Origin: Cardinalis cardinalis
Lineage: Eukaryota; Chordata; Aves; Passeriformes; Cardinalidae
Length of the DNA: 64,000 bases
Reading direction: 5' to 3'
Assembly: GCA_014549065.1 (NCBI GenBank)
Contig: JACDOX010000015.1
Span: 8,970,837-9,034,836 of the forward strand
Made by a program: the position numbers and the translations under genes. A model generated the notes under the pieces. It had not been told where the DNA came from and did not search any database. It saw nothing but the letters and a program-made list of their open reading frames with translations. This document shows positions 1 through 11,500 of this stretch, one piece after another. The number at the start of each line of letters is the position of its first letter. The stretch's first letter is position 1.

Positions 1-476
1 TTATTCCCAGCAATGCTGTTTTATCTTTTTTCTCCATGCTCTGCCCTGCCACCTTCATTCATCAATGTCCCTTGCTTTCAGTTACACATGTTCAAGCCCC
101 ACTTTAGCTGGCAGTGGCTTCAGCAAGGACAGCTGTGAAAGTAAAGAATGCAAGACTCAAGGCCTTTTAGTACCCTTCTGGGACTGTGGGAAGTGTCAGA
201 TTGTATCAAACCACAGTCCTGCCTCCCTCCACGCTCAAGAAGAGCTCTGCTTTGCTTTGAACTTCAAGTATTTCCGAGGGTTCAGTTCTCTTCTGTGTTT
301 TTATAGCCAGGGGAAACGCCTTTCCTCTCTGAATGTGCAAACTGCAGACAGGGGGGCAATAGCAGAACACAGCACAGTCGTCCTTCCTGGACACTTCTGT
401 CCATGTGTCTTTCCCCCAGCTTCCCCTTGGCTCCTGCCACACACCAAATAACATTTCTTTCTCTCTTCCTCTTCAG
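1..476 (+). other. INF2 intron (3' part)
   Basis: No coding match in any frame. It ends in a long CT-rich tract just before the exon at 477. The preceding FH2 exon is outside the window. Confidence 0.6.
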
Positions 477-547
477 GAAGTAGAAAACAGCCACAAGGAC
501 CTACTGGAACTACCAAAGGATCTTGAATATGTTTCAAAAGCAGCAGG
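477..547 (+). CDS. INF2: INF2 exon, late FH2 helix
   Basis: 71 nt after a strong pyrimidine tract and CAG; donor GTAAAA. It encodes the stretch around HKDLLELPKDLEYVSKAA, which matches the FH2 segment following the LLHHILE helix in INF2. It ends in phase 2 and the next exon completes a glycine codon. Confidence 0.9.
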
Positions 548-3500
548 GTAAAATTGTGTGTCACTTCCTTTGAATTAAAAACAAAAATAAATCCCATGCA
601 CATCAACAATGTACCAGAAATTAGGACACACACAGCTGGTATAGAGATTAACNAGATGGCATCTTACATAGTTTTAACTGAAAGATTTGGTTGATGAATG
701 TTGAAAGCCCTTTAATATATAATAATTCCACTACAGCTGGCAACACTTAGGACTGAAATTTGCAGAGCAGTCAGTTAAAACTGCCTCCCAGACCCTTCTG
801 AAATGTGCACTGCCTTTGTGGTGGCTGGAGCTGGTAAANGTCAGCTACCCAGACATTTCTGCAATCCCTCCAGGCAGGGAAAGTGGGTGAAGAACAGCCT
901 TTTGAAGGGGTGGGCTTTTTTTGGCACTCATCTACCCAATACACAGAATTGTAGGTAGGCCTGGCAGCCTGTCCATAAGTACTCTGGGGGGAAGCTGTTT
1001 TCCATGAGCTTGGGCTGGATAGAGAGTTCAGAGCACAGGGTTCAGTTAGTGCAGTGGTGGGAAGCAGAGGGGTGACCAAAGCACCAGCTCAGACTTTTCC
1101 ACTCCTTGGTCAGCTCAAGATGCTGGAGTGTCAGCTAATGGCAGGGTTCTGTGTGATTTCAGAATTAATCTTGATATTATACGCACGGAGTCCGGTACCA
1201 ATTTAAAGAAGTTGCTGGAGCTTCAGCGGAAAGTCTTATCATCAAATGAGGATGTGAAACAGCAGTATGAGAAACCCATCCAGGTCAGTAATGGANCTGC
1301 CTTAGATCTCCCCCATTACACACAGAGAGCTGGTGCATGGTACATCTGCAGCTCAGGAGCCTCATGAGAGGGGAGAAAATATTGCCACAAGACATGCTCT
1401 CAGGATGCAATGCTGCACAACCCAAATATGCATTGGCCAGCTGCACCCCAAACCTGGATACCTTTGGTGAGGCCATTTCTTAGGGTGTGTGCCCCAGCTG
1501 CTCTGTCCATGCTTCTGTGTGACTCTTCACTTTAAGAGAAGATGGTCAACTCTNTGTGGATCACCAGAGTGAAGCCCTTTGCTTGAGATTAAGCTTTGCA
1601 TGGAGCTTTCCATGTCTTGCTCAAGACACCCCTGTAAACTGGCACAGTGCAGTTGCCAAGAGTAAAGATCATCTGCAAATCTTAATTTCTTCCCACCTGC
1701 TTTCCAAAAGCTGCAGTTAAAAGCCAGGACCCAGAGTCCTGCTCTAAGCTCTAATCCTTTTTCTGTGAGTGCACTTCACTCGTTGTCCTCTGGATGGTGT
1801 TTTACAGTGTGCATTTAATGTGTTTCAGGACAGCATTGATGCCTCCAGAAAGCTGGAAGAAGAATTTGAAACCATTGAAAAGAAGAGAGAAGAACTTGCA
1901 AATTATCTCTGTGAAGATCCAAGCAAGTTGTCCTTAGAGGACATATTTAGCATCATGAAGACCTTCAGAGACCTCTTCATCCGAGCCCTGAAGGTTCGCA
2001 CCTGCACACAGGGTGCTGAGCATCCCTAGTGCTGGAAGCTGCCTCCACTCCAATGGACAGGGGTGGGATGGGCACCCCAGTCCAGGGGGGAACCTGGTTA
2101 CAGCCTCTTCCTTTTGGCACTTGGCATCAGGTCTCCCAGTGAAGTGGTGTCTGATCCCTTCTCCACTACATCCTCATGGATGGAGGTTCTGGTGCTGCTG
2201 GGCCTGGCCCAAACACCAGGGATTTATGATTTTGTTGCAACTTCAGCTGCAGAATCAATCACAAAGATGCTTTTAGACCAAGTGTGCAAGTTGTAGAGAA
2301 GGGGGCTTAAAAACTTAACCCTTTGCTCCAACCTGAGCAAACAGGCTCAGAAGGGGGATATGTAGTAAAAAAGCCACCTGTTTGGGAAAAAACTGTGGCT
2401 TCAGTATCTCCCTCTTTCACCTCAGCTCAGGATCAGGCAGGTGAGCACACTGCAGGTAGCTGTGTGAGGCATAGCATCACTGCAGCTGGGACGTGGCAGA
2501 GTCCTGGCCAAGTCAGCAGTCCCCCAGTCCCCTCTCACCATTTTGGTAAGACAGCCCTTATTCCCAATGCCCATTTTAATTATTGCACAGGACAAAGCCA
2601 GAATTTCTCTTCCTTCATCTATAGATCTCCTTTCTCTTCATCAACTTCTTTACCCCACCTTCTCATGCCACTGTTACCTCCCTGCAGGAAAACAAGGACA
2701 GAAAGGAGCAAGCTGCCAAAGCAGAGAAGAGGAAAAAACAGCTAGAAGAGGAAGAGGGCAAGAGACAGAAGGGAGAAAATGGAAAAGTCAGTGAGTATCT
2801 GAAATGCCTTCAAAAAATAAGAGATGGAGCCATAGGAGCTCTTTGGTGGTCCTGCTTTAATGGACCAGTAGTGGTAATTTATTTTGTAGGTTTCTAGGTG
2901 CTGGCTGACTAAAGGCTTTTAGATGTCTTACAGCCCTAGCTAAGAATTGACTTTCCACAGTTGCAGCTGGGCAGAGAAGTTAATTTTAGGTTTGCTGACT
3001 GAACAGCAAAGAAGANAGAAAATCANCACAAATTAAATATTTCAGTTAACTTTTCCAGTTTCTAAACATAACTTTTGAATCTCAAATCTAAAAAGAAACA
3101 TTTGACTTATCCACCATCCAAGGTCCTTGTATACACTTGAATAGTCTCTCCTCACCACAGTTGTCCCAAAAATCTTGCATGTTGCTTAAATATGCCTTCT
3201 ACTGGACAAAAATGAAAGACTAAAAAATTCAATTGGAAGAAGCAGAGAGGAAAGAAAAATCAAAATTATTTTTCCTTTAAAATTAAAAAAGGGTTCCACC
3301 AACATTGATAACAAACAGGGTATATTTCATGGTCATGGGACAAACAGGGACGTGTCCAGGCAGAGCTGGTGCCACTGGTGCCAGGCTGTAGCACCAAGAC
3401 TTGGGAGCAAATCCCTTGTGTTCAGCCAGGATGGGCTGCTGTGGGATCATGGAGCACTGCTGTGGGATCATGGAGCTGCTCCCGTGTCTGCTGTGGGTGC

Positions 3501-6500
3501 CTTGCTCCTGCCCAGTGGCTGCTTGTGCTGGGGCAGCAGGAGGCACCTCCAGCAGTGCATCTCCTGCTGGCCTGTCTCAGGGGCAGGGGTAACTCCCGTC
3601 TCTGTCCCCAGTCAAGAAGGGGCTGATGAAGCAGGAGGAGGTGTGTGTCATCGACGCCCTGCTCGCCGACATCAGGAAGGGCTTCACGCTGAGGAAGACA
3701 AAGAACAGACACGAGTCAGAGGCAGCTCCCAAACCCTCGTCTGCAGAGAGCCTGGAGGAAAGCCAGTCTGGTAAGGACACAGACCTGACTGNACCTGCAG
3801 CTCTTCATTCCCACCTGCCTCTGAGCCTGAGCCAAGCATGCACCAGTGAGAAGCCTTTGTGTTTGCATTTGGGGCATTTTATTTAAGAAGGCTTTNCAGC
3901 CAGTGCCAAGGAGAAGAGGAGCAGAGAGCCTTGAGCTGTTGCTAGCCAGGTCTGTCCCAAACTCACAGTGACAGGGAAAAGCAGAGGCCATCAGGGAAAA
4001 GGAAGAAGAAGAAGAGACACAGCAAAAGCTACTCAGTTAGCCTATTTTATAAAAATTAGCAGGAATTTGGAGCAGCATGGCCCTGCATCTGTGTTNATAA
4101 ACCCTCTGAGGTGCTTGACCCATGTGTCAGCTATGGGACCATGCTGATGGGGCACTGCTGTTACCCCCACACAAGTCCCCTGCAGGCTCTCAAGTCTCAG
4201 TGGCACGTGTTCCTGTCTTGGAGACTGCTGTGTCCCACTCTTAGTCTACACTTGGGAGACTGAAGAAACCCTTTAAAAAATATAAGAAACCCTATTTGCA
4301 GAAGTACCCAAGTCCTTTACGTGCTTGTGAGGAGACAACCTATGGGTTTAGCTTTTCTTTGGTCTCTTGANTTCAATGTCAGTGCAGTTAGGCAAATCCA
4401 AGGACATTGGTGTGTCCATGGCTCTCCTAGACCTGCTCTGCANGGGCAGGTTAAGGCTGGCTAATGAGCAGTCTTGAAGTCCTCACACAGCCAAGCCAGC
4501 AGTCCAGCCTGGTCCAGGACCTCACAGGCAGGGTCTCTCTTCTGCTGTAGACTTTAAGGTTTCCTTGCAAGTCCTGGAGCCTCCATGGAAATCAGCCATT
4601 TTGTAGCCATTAACACCTGCTGGAAACAAATCAGGGGCTTTGCTGAGCTGGAGCCTGGAGTCCAGCCAGGGTGACCACATGGGTGTAAGGAGGGGAGGTA
4701 CAGGGAGGATAAACTGGTGCTGCCTCTGCATTGGAGAGCTGCACTGGAGCTGCTTTAGGGTCAGTGCTCCCTCCACAGGCAGCTGCTGACCTGTAACCTC
4801 TGCAGGGTAGGTGCATCTTGGCTGGCTCCTGGTGAAACTGCANCTGTGGCTGATTGTGTATTTTCTGTTTAAAGGACAGAGCATGAAGGATCCACAAGCA
4901 GCAGGGAAGCAGATTGATGACAAGACCAAGCAAAACAAGGATGATCATCCCTCAGAAGGCACTCCTCCCTCAACCACTGCCCTGATGGAGACAGGTGGAG
5001 GTGTTACAAATGCTTCAGCTTCAGGCCAGGTATTATCTACAAACAGTGCTGGAGGAAATCTGCCACTGGAGTCCCANGCCAAAAGCCCTTCAGGGAGCGT
5101 GGTGGAAGCTGATGGAGCCACTCAGACCACGCTGGGCCCCGGGATGGAGCAGGCAAACAACATGGAAAGCCTCCAGCCCAGCACAGAGAGAGGCTCCCTT
5201 GGCTTCTCTGTGGCTGACATAGGCACAAGGATAAGCTTTGTGAGCAGCAGTTCAGCCCCTGCTCTGAGAGACCAACTCCTGACCAATGGGTCCATGTCAG
5301 GAGGCCAGGACAAGGAATGCCCAGCTGATGGCTCAGACANTGCTCAGCCTGCTCCCTGCCATGAGGCTCAGCAGGCAGAGTCAAAAGAAATGACAAAAGA
5401 AAATGAAGACCCTGGTACAGACTCGCTGTTGGACACCTCTCAAGACAAGTCTTTCTCAGAGGAGCCAGCCACTGATTCCTCCTGCTCAGCAACACTTCCC
5501 CCAGAGCAACCTCACAGTGACAGGGAAAAGCAGAGGCCATCAGGGAAAAGGAAGAAGAAGAAGAGGCACAGCAAAAGCTACTCAGGTAGCCTATTTTATA
5601 ACTAACCCATGGGGACTGACTTAAATGTGGGAACCTTCCTGATATATTTGTACACACCTGTTTCTTTCCACTTCAAGGCCCAGTGCCCCCTGCCCCTGGA
5701 GTCACACTGTTTTGTGCAACTATTATATTTTTCAAACCTGAAAGAGCTTTAAAAAGAAAAACANAAGCATAGTTCATTCTGGTGACATGTATAAGTAGTT
5801 TATAAAGGAGTAATGATGAATNAATAATTCAAAAGCCCCATTACACATATGCAGTAAAGATGGCAATAAGCACATCTGTCAAGTGTGCTAAAGACAGCTA
5901 CATGGCACGGTTATGTGCAAACAAGAGCTCCATTAGGCTCCAGAGCAGTGATTAAGAGCAGTTAATACTCGGTACTTAATCAGCAATCACCCCTCTGAAC
6001 TACTTATAAATACATAAAAGCAGCAACATCAATGCTGCCTTGGGCTTGTTTGGTTTTTCCCCTCATTGCAGCAGCACTTTTGCCTGACAACCTGCCCCAG
6101 GGGTGCTTTGGGTGCCTCTAAACATCAGGCCCTCAAACCATCGCTGCAGAGGGAGGGGGAAAGGTCAGTCACTGAAAAAGAGCATCTTGCTGATGCTTCC
6201 ACCAAGGATCCATCCTCCAGCTGGGCTGCCCTGCTGGGGCTGGGAGGGAGCTCAGCTCCTGGAGCCACACAGGCCCCTCTCTTTCTTACCAAAATCCTTA
6301 GCCAGTCCCAAACCTGGGAAGAGTGTCCAAGTCCTTTAGATCCTGCCACCCTTGAGTGGGTACCTAAATCCCAAATTGGAGATGCCTTGTAGGGAGGACA
6401 GAGGGGTCTGTCAGCCTTTAAATNTTACAATATAATTCCCAAAGCCTGTTTCCTGCAAGATCCTGAGGTCAAACAAATGGGCAGGCAAATNGGAAAGTCT

Positions 6501-9500
6501 CTTTTTACCAATGCTTGATTTTTCCCTTTCAAGGAGAAAGGAAAGGAGGGTTTGAATACCCGTTGCTGAGAAAGCATAGGTTGAGCAGCTACCACAGAGG
6601 GACTTACCCTTTTAATGCAGCATGCCCCAGGGTTGTAGGTATTTACATTTCTAAACATGCCACTTGCCCCTGGTTAAAAACAAGCCACAGATGAGAAGCT
6701 ATTTCCTGTAATGTTGGTTCCTGAACTTGCTTCATCTGAGGAGCAGAAGCTGCAGCAATGGGAGCATCCCGTGCTCCCAGCCCTGGCAATGCTTTCCTGA
6801 CACCTGAAATTAGGACTTCTGGCTTAACAAGTGACCCCAGTCTGTAAAAGGCACAGGGTTCCCTGGGCATCCAGGGTTGGCATCAAGAGGGTTGGAATTA
6901 GATGATCTTTAAGGTCNCTTCTAACCCAAACCATTCCAAGATTCTACGTTCTTAGGGACCTCTCTGCTACTAGACNGTATTTTCATCATAAAAAGTTCCN
7001 TGTTGTTACCTTGGCCTTGCCATGATCAGATATATTTGGTGTCTCTCTTTTGTTCAAAAGCAGAGGTTGAGACTGATACTGGAGATAATAAAACAAAAAA
7101 AGGTTGTGTGGCACAATGAGGTATGTAAACTCACAAAGATTTTNTTTTTTTTGTGAACTAACCACAGCACTGGGACTTCACAGACCTAATCAGTATTCAG
7201 CATATCACCTGAGCTTTTTGTCTTTGTGTCTAATCACAAACACATGTTAAATAAATTTGTTACTCTGATTTTTACTCTCCAGGGTGTTGATCTTGTGTTG
7301 AATGGAGTCAGTGCTGATCTCCACTCGACACAGGGTCACAGCCCACATGTTTGTCCTCTGTGTCAGCAGCAGCCAAACTGCTTCTCCCTGCAGATAATTA
7401 AAAGCCATTATTCTAACCAAACAATCAGACTTCATGTGATGAACAAAGTCCTTGCTCTGANCACATTATTTTCTCAAAAACTGTAAAAATGCAATTTCAG
7501 TACCTACCTCTAGCAAAGAACATTTGGTTTGCTTGTGGGTAACCACTTTCTATAACACTGTTTAAATATGGGTATCTGGAAAAGGGAATAAAACACTGGA
7601 CCCAGTGGCAAATACTAGCTGGGGCAAGATACCAGCTCCCACTCAAAGCTAAATTCAACTCCAGAGTTGCACACAAGTTCCCTGCATCCTTCACTGATGC
7701 TGGCAACATATAATTGCCCCTCAAAAAGAGTTTTAGGATGAGGCTTCCATTTGCAAAACTTCCCGTTTTTACAGCAAGTGGAAAGAAAAGCAAGAAAAAT
7801 AAACAAGTGAAACCCCCACTGTACTGAAATTGCATAGTTACACATTGTCCTTTCCATGCTGATGAGCATCTCTTATGAACTAAATCAATATCACCAAATC
7901 TCTTTGTCTTGTTTCCTGAAAGGAATGTATTTATTGTCCAGCATCCCCAGTTCCCTGGGGCTGGGAGCCCAGCTGGGAGCCCTGCTCCTGCACAGAGACA
8001 GGAGGAATCTGTGCAGGATTTCCNCACAGGGCTGCTTTTGTTCCTGCACCTGGAGCATCACTGCTAGCAAGAGAAAATGGAGTATACACTGGGTAGTTAC
8101 AGTCCTCACTACTCCTGCCCTCCTTTTGGCCCTTTTCTTGCAGTACCATAGGAGTACATGAAGTGGAAGTAGCTCTGTTGGTTTAAAAATCCTAAGGAAG
8201 ATTTCCTGCAGGAACAGAAAATGTTAGCAGTGGAGCATAGGTGAGAAGTACACCAGGACCAGTGGACATTCTGCATTGGAAAGGCAGCTGGAACCCTTCT
8301 GGAACCATGAGTTAAGCTTAACTCAAAAATGTTTTAAAGCATACAGGCTTAAAAAAAAGTCATATTTGAAAAAAATATATGAAACACAGTTTTGCTTTGT
8401 CCTAGGAAGACATAGAAATGCAGCACAGACAAATGTATGGGCNTACAGTACCTTTATGAAGTCAGACAGGAGTTCCATTGCATCCTTGGAATGCAGTGCC
8501 TGGCATTGCACCAGCAGAGCCTGCCTGGGCTTTGATGCCAGGAGGGCAGCAATGAGCTGCACCTTGAAACCTGCACTTCTCTTTTTCCTCTTCTTCTTCT
8601 GTCACAAAGCAAGGNCAGGAGAAGCAAAAACCCATTTGCTTGTCTTAGTCTCCTGCAGAGANCTTCCTCTCCCAAATGCAGCTCCTGTCTTGATGAGACA
8701 GATAAGACAGAACTTGATAAGACACATTCAGCAAGCCTGAAGTGCTACCAATCAATATNTTTTTCTAGGATCTTCCACCTGATTTTTTTTTTTCCCCAAG
8801 CATACGTGGTCTGTTCAGGTCCCCACTAGTTCTCTTTTGGTACAGNATATTTCTTTCTCTGGTGGATTTGCTGATGTGGAAGTTCATGGGTCTCATGAAG
8901 CCACAGAAATCTTCCTTCTTGTGCAGATCCAGCTGCAGGGATCAAGACTCAAACCCCTTATGAGTTTTTAGAGCTTCCCTGACAGCAGCAGAGGGCAGGA
9001 ACAGCCTGAGACTCTGTGATAATATTTCAGAGCACTCAAAGACTGTAATCAGCTGCTGAATTCTTGCCTCACTTTGACCATATCTTGTTATGCAGCAATT
9101 TCTGTAATAATGTCTTTAAATGTCAGCTCTCACATCTAAAGAGTGGTATTCCACATTATCTTCCTGTTCTTGAAAGAAATGGTTTAGTTTTTCCTCTGGA
9201 ATCAAGGCACTGGTGGTCACACTGTTTGTGTGCACCCTGGTAACATCTCAGCTCATTTCCAGCCAAGTCCAGAAAGAGTTTAAAGAATCATTTTATAAAG
9301 GTGACAGTAAAAGAGAGGAGAGACTGTACAAACACCTGAACTCAAGAGAGCTGCTCTTTGAGTGTGCCTGCCTTAAACCCTAGGGAATTCCTACAGACAA
9401 ATGTTCATGTCTGTTTGTGCAGCTCCCCTTTTCCTCCCCTCTGTGTGTCACTTGTGTCACTTGGAATGGTTAGGGGAGAAGAAAAGCCTTGAAAGCACAA

Positions 9501-10274
9501 GTCCATGAGCAACTGGGCTTCAGCAACTGGGCTTTAGTAATTTCCCTGCTCACAAATCTGCTTGATTTATTCCCTGGAAAATAAAAGGAAAACCAAACCG
9601 GGAGTACAGACCAGCTCAGAGACCACAGCCTGGTGAGGAGGGAGGGCAAGGGCAGAAGGGCAGCTGTGACATGCACATGGCACAGTGGCACATCAACCTG
9701 CAACCTTCCCCTGCAAAGACACAGAAGGGATTGAGAGTCCGGGTTTTACTTTCATTCTTGAGGGACAGATGCTTCACCTCCCCTTCTCCAGACCCAGTAT
9801 TGTCTGTGGGCAGTTTTTAAATAGACTGTGAGAATGTCATCAATCTAATGCTCATCTTCCTGCTAGCCCTTTGCATTCATGTCTGCCTTCAGAAATGGTA
9901 TTTGAGTCAGTTATGGAGTGAGACAGGCTGCAGTGTGCTGCCCCATCCTGCTGATAGTCCTGCTAAATCCTCTAGATTTAGTTAGTTCACCAATTTAATA
10001 CCTAGAAGGATATATGTTATTAAACTAAACTTAAAAGCAAAGTTACCTAGACTCTGGAGTATCAAGATTGGTTCTGGAAACATGAGGTTTTTATTAAGTA
10101 CATCAAACTACCTGTTTTTAGGTTATCTGAGGGACAGATGAAACTGATTTCCCTACTAGCACCTCAACCATTANATACACATGCATGCAAAAACACACCA
10201 CTTTTGTTCATAGTTGCAAATAATTTGCATTTCCCCCTCTTCCTGCAGGTGTCNTGGCAAGGCAGAAGGTATGA
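477..10274 (+). CDS. INF2: INF2, inverted formin-2, 3' part (C-terminal ~450-461 residues)
   Basis: INF2 is an actin-nucleating formin that also severs and depolymerises filaments through FH2 plus WH2, and acts at the ER, mitochondrial fission sites and cytosol. Exons read by ORF and GT/AG borders: 477-547, 1163-1283, 1829-1993, 2688-2790, 3612-3770, 4875-5585, then alternative last exons 7064-7119 (CaaX) or 10249-10274 (non-CaaX). The first three encode the end of FH2 (NLKKLLE, ANYLCEDPSKLSLED), the fourth a charged helix, the fifth the WH2/DAD (VCVIDALLADIRKGF), the sixth an acidic tail with the INF2-typical LDTSQDKSFSEEPATDSS and a polybasic end. DID, FH1 and most of FH2 lie upstream of the window. 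All phases match and no exon has an internal stop. The tail similarity and the neighbouring ADSS1 identify this copy as the INF2 orthologue. Confidence 0.93.
1163..1283 (+). CDS. INF2: INF2 exon, FH2 coiled segment
   Basis: 121 nt, acceptor ATTTCAG, donor GTCAGT. It begins INLDIIRTESGTNLKKLLEL, the INF2 FH2 signature, and ends with a complete Gln codon. The same exon length recurs in the downstream paralogue at 30158-30278. Confidence 0.92.
1829..1993 (+). CDS. INF2: INF2 exon, C-terminal FH2 (YLCED...LSLED)
   Basis: 165 nt, acceptor GTTTCAG, donor GTTCGC. It encodes 55 residues including ELANYLCEDPSKLSLEDIF and MKTFRDLFIRALK, the last conserved block of FH2. The paralogous exon at 30943-31107 has exactly the same length and 34 of 55 identical residues by hand. 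Confidence 0.93.
2688..2790 (+). CDS. INF2: INF2 exon, charged post-FH2 helix
   Basis: 103 nt, acceptor CCCTGCAG, donor GTGAGT. It encodes ENKDRKEQAAKAEKRKKQLE followed by an E/K/R-rich run ending NGKV plus one base, which makes Ile with the next exon. This is the basic/acidic helix joining FH2 to the WH2 motif. Confidence 0.92.
2791..3611 (+). other. INF2 intron
   Basis: AT-rich in its first half. Around 3425-3475 an about 21-bp unit (GCTGTGGGATCATGGAGC) is repeated in tandem. Nothing coding was seen. Confidence 0.6.
3612..3770 (+). CDS. INF2: INF2 exon, WH2/DAD motif
   Basis: 159 nt, acceptor CCCCAG, donor GTAAGG. It encodes KQEEVCVIDALLADIRKGF then TLRKTK. In INF2 this WH2-like DAD binds monomeric actin and the N-terminal DID, and is required for autoinhibition and filament severing. 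The leucines of the LLADI core are intact. No equivalent good exon was found for the downstream paralogue. Confidence 0.93.
3962..4051 (+). repeat. 90-bp direct duplicate of the end of the INF2 tail exon
   Basis: This stretch matches 5511-5600 at 88 of 90 positions by eye; similarity stops abruptly at both ends. One difference is synonymous (AGA/AGG, Arg) and the other turns the splice donor CAG|GT into CAG|TT. It lies in the intron between the WH2 exon and the tail exon, and in the tail frame it would end S-V-S-L-F-Y-K-N and stop. It is not in a usable frame if spliced directly from 3770. Confidence 0.9.
4875..5585 (+). CDS. INF2: INF2 large C-terminal tail exon
   Basis: 711 nt, acceptor TTTAAAG, donor CAG|GTAGCC. 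It encodes about 237 residues of low-complexity acidic/Ser-rich tail, closing with DTSQDKSFSEEPATDSS and a polybasic GKRKKKKRHSKSYS end. The internal tail is poorly conserved in the family, but the closing motif is INF2-specific. If the donor is not used, translation reads on for GSLFYN and stops at 5603-5605. The last 75 nt are duplicated in the intron at 3962-4051. Confidence 0.9.
5511..5600 (+). repeat. 90-bp repeat, exonic copy
   Basis: Partner of 3962-4051. It spans the polybasic end of the INF2 tail exon, the donor at 5586 and 15 bases of the following intron or read-through sequence. Confidence 0.9.
6880..6952 (+). mobile_element. CR1 LINE 3' tail fragment
   Basis: The words GATGATCTTTAAGGTC, TCTAACCCAAACCATTC and ATTCTA are the typical 3' end of avian CR1 in sense orientation. 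Only a short tail remains. Confidence 0.6.
7064..7119 (+). CDS. INF2: INF2 alternative last exon, CaaX isoform (CVAQ)
   Basis: The acceptor at 7062-7063 follows a pyrimidine-rich stretch (GTCTCTCTTTTGTTC). The single base carried over from 5585 makes Glu. The exon then reads VETDTGDNKTKKGCVAQ and stops at 7117-7119. Cys-Val-Ala-Gln is a CaaX box of the farnesyl type, preceded by lysines. In mammals the CaaX isoform of INF2 is prenylated and sits on the ER. A canonical AATAAA at 7250-7255 with T/GT-rich sequence after it would end this mRNA. Confidence 0.85.
7250..7255 (+). terminator. Polyadenylation signal AATAAA for the CaaX isoform
   Basis: AATAAA lies 131 bases after the CVAQ stop, with T/GT-rich sequence within 30-60 bases downstream. 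Its position fits a short 3' UTR for the CaaX transcript. Confidence 0.5.
7256..10248 (+). other. INF2 intron between alternative last exons
   Basis: Scattered short ORFs are interrupted and match no family I recognise. No other exon candidate in the tail phase with a good acceptor was seen. Confidence 0.5.
10249..10274 (+). CDS. INF2: INF2 alternative last coding exon, non-CaaX isoform
   Basis: A very strong acceptor (CATTTCCCCCTCTTCCTGCAG) is followed, in the phase set by 5585, by G-V-x-A-R-Q-K-V and a stop at 10272-10274; x is ambiguous because of an N at 10254. The short basic ending resembles the non-CaaX terminus of mammalian INF2 (GLRPRPKAK-like). It would be skipped when 7064-7119 is used as the terminal exon. 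Confidence 0.7.
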
Positions 10275-11500
10275 GAGAACCTCTCATGTGTCCCTGGAGT
10301 GCTGCCAGCTTCTGAGACTCCAGGTTCTGCATCANTGAAATGCCACCATGGACAACTTCTGCCCCATGAAGACCCACAGCCTCTCGTCATGCAGCCTTTC
10401 ACTCCCCTCCCCAGGACCTAAAGAGCCTCCCCAGAGACTTTGGACCCCTCAGCCTGTGCACTGGGCACCTGTGGGGGTAGGGGATGGCTCTGTGCATAGT
10501 GGTGGTGAAAGGGTCAGAGCTGTCACCCACTGTCCTGGAAGCCAAGGCTTTCACCCTGCTCTTAGGCCAAACTCCTCTTGAAATGACAGCTGAGTGTGGC
10601 CCAAGAACAGAATGCAGTGTTTAGCCCTNGAAGAAGTGTTAAAAACAGCAGTGCCTCAACTAAATTAAGGGTATAAATTAAGCAGTGTCTGTACCATCAC
10701 AAATGGAGGTGTGTTAAGTCCCTCTTCTCCTTGCCCACTGATGACTTGTATTGGACAAGGTCCAAGACCCAGATTAGACAAATGTATTTTTACTCTCAAT
10801 CACTTAAAGCAAGGGAAATTGGTTACAGGGGNAAAAGCAAGTAAAAGAAAAAGTATGTATTTTACTAAGCATATGGCCATATAAACANTGTCTGGTTCCT
10901 ACATGATGCTTATGTGCAATTAAGTTGAAGTGCATCAGGAGTCTTAAGTAGTCTTGTCACANCTGCTGATGCATCCATCAACATTTGGAGAGCCAGGGCT
11001 CTGGTTTCTCTTACTAAAGCAAAAGGAAGAGGTTTTCCAGAGTGTTCTATTGGACACATTTTCAGTTTATCCTGTAGTAAATCTCTGGGTTTGACTTCCA
11101 TTGTCAGCTGCTTGTACTCNAGAGTCTGTGTCCAAGCTGCAGAACGTGTGGAATCATGTTACTTTGGCTTTAAAACTGGGACTGTGCAGTACTGTGTTTT
11201 CAAAATTCAGAGCTTTATTTCTCAAGTTTTGTAATAACACTGTATAATAATTTTGTACATAGCTGTCCATTTAAAATGATCTATGTTTGTTGAATCTATG
11301 GTGTGATACGTGCTGAAACATAAATCCAGTNGAAGAGCTGGGTACATTTCAGAACTGTTCATTTATATGGTAACTCACTGTGGCTAAACTAATGTGCAGG
11401 NTAAAGCTTATTTTGCTCTGCTTAGTAGGACTTGTAGTGTCCTTGTAATACTGAAAACTTAGAAGTGAAAGCAAGAATTAAATCACTGGTTTGCTTTAAC
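10275..11500 (+). other. INF2: Probable 3' UTR of the INF2 non-CaaX transcript
   Basis: After the stop there is a long stretch without credible coding sequence. It becomes AT-rich (GTAATAACACTGTATAATAA region near 11230) and carries the variant poly(A) hexamer ATTAAA at 11477-11482. The end point is an inference; no canonical AATAAA was seen nearby. Confidence 0.4.

Noticed and set aside
4811..4874. Upstream extension of the INF2 tail ORF with an apparent Met start
   Set aside because: The acceptor at 4873-4874 and the phase from the WH2 exon show that the exon starts at 4875; the upstream frame is intronic.
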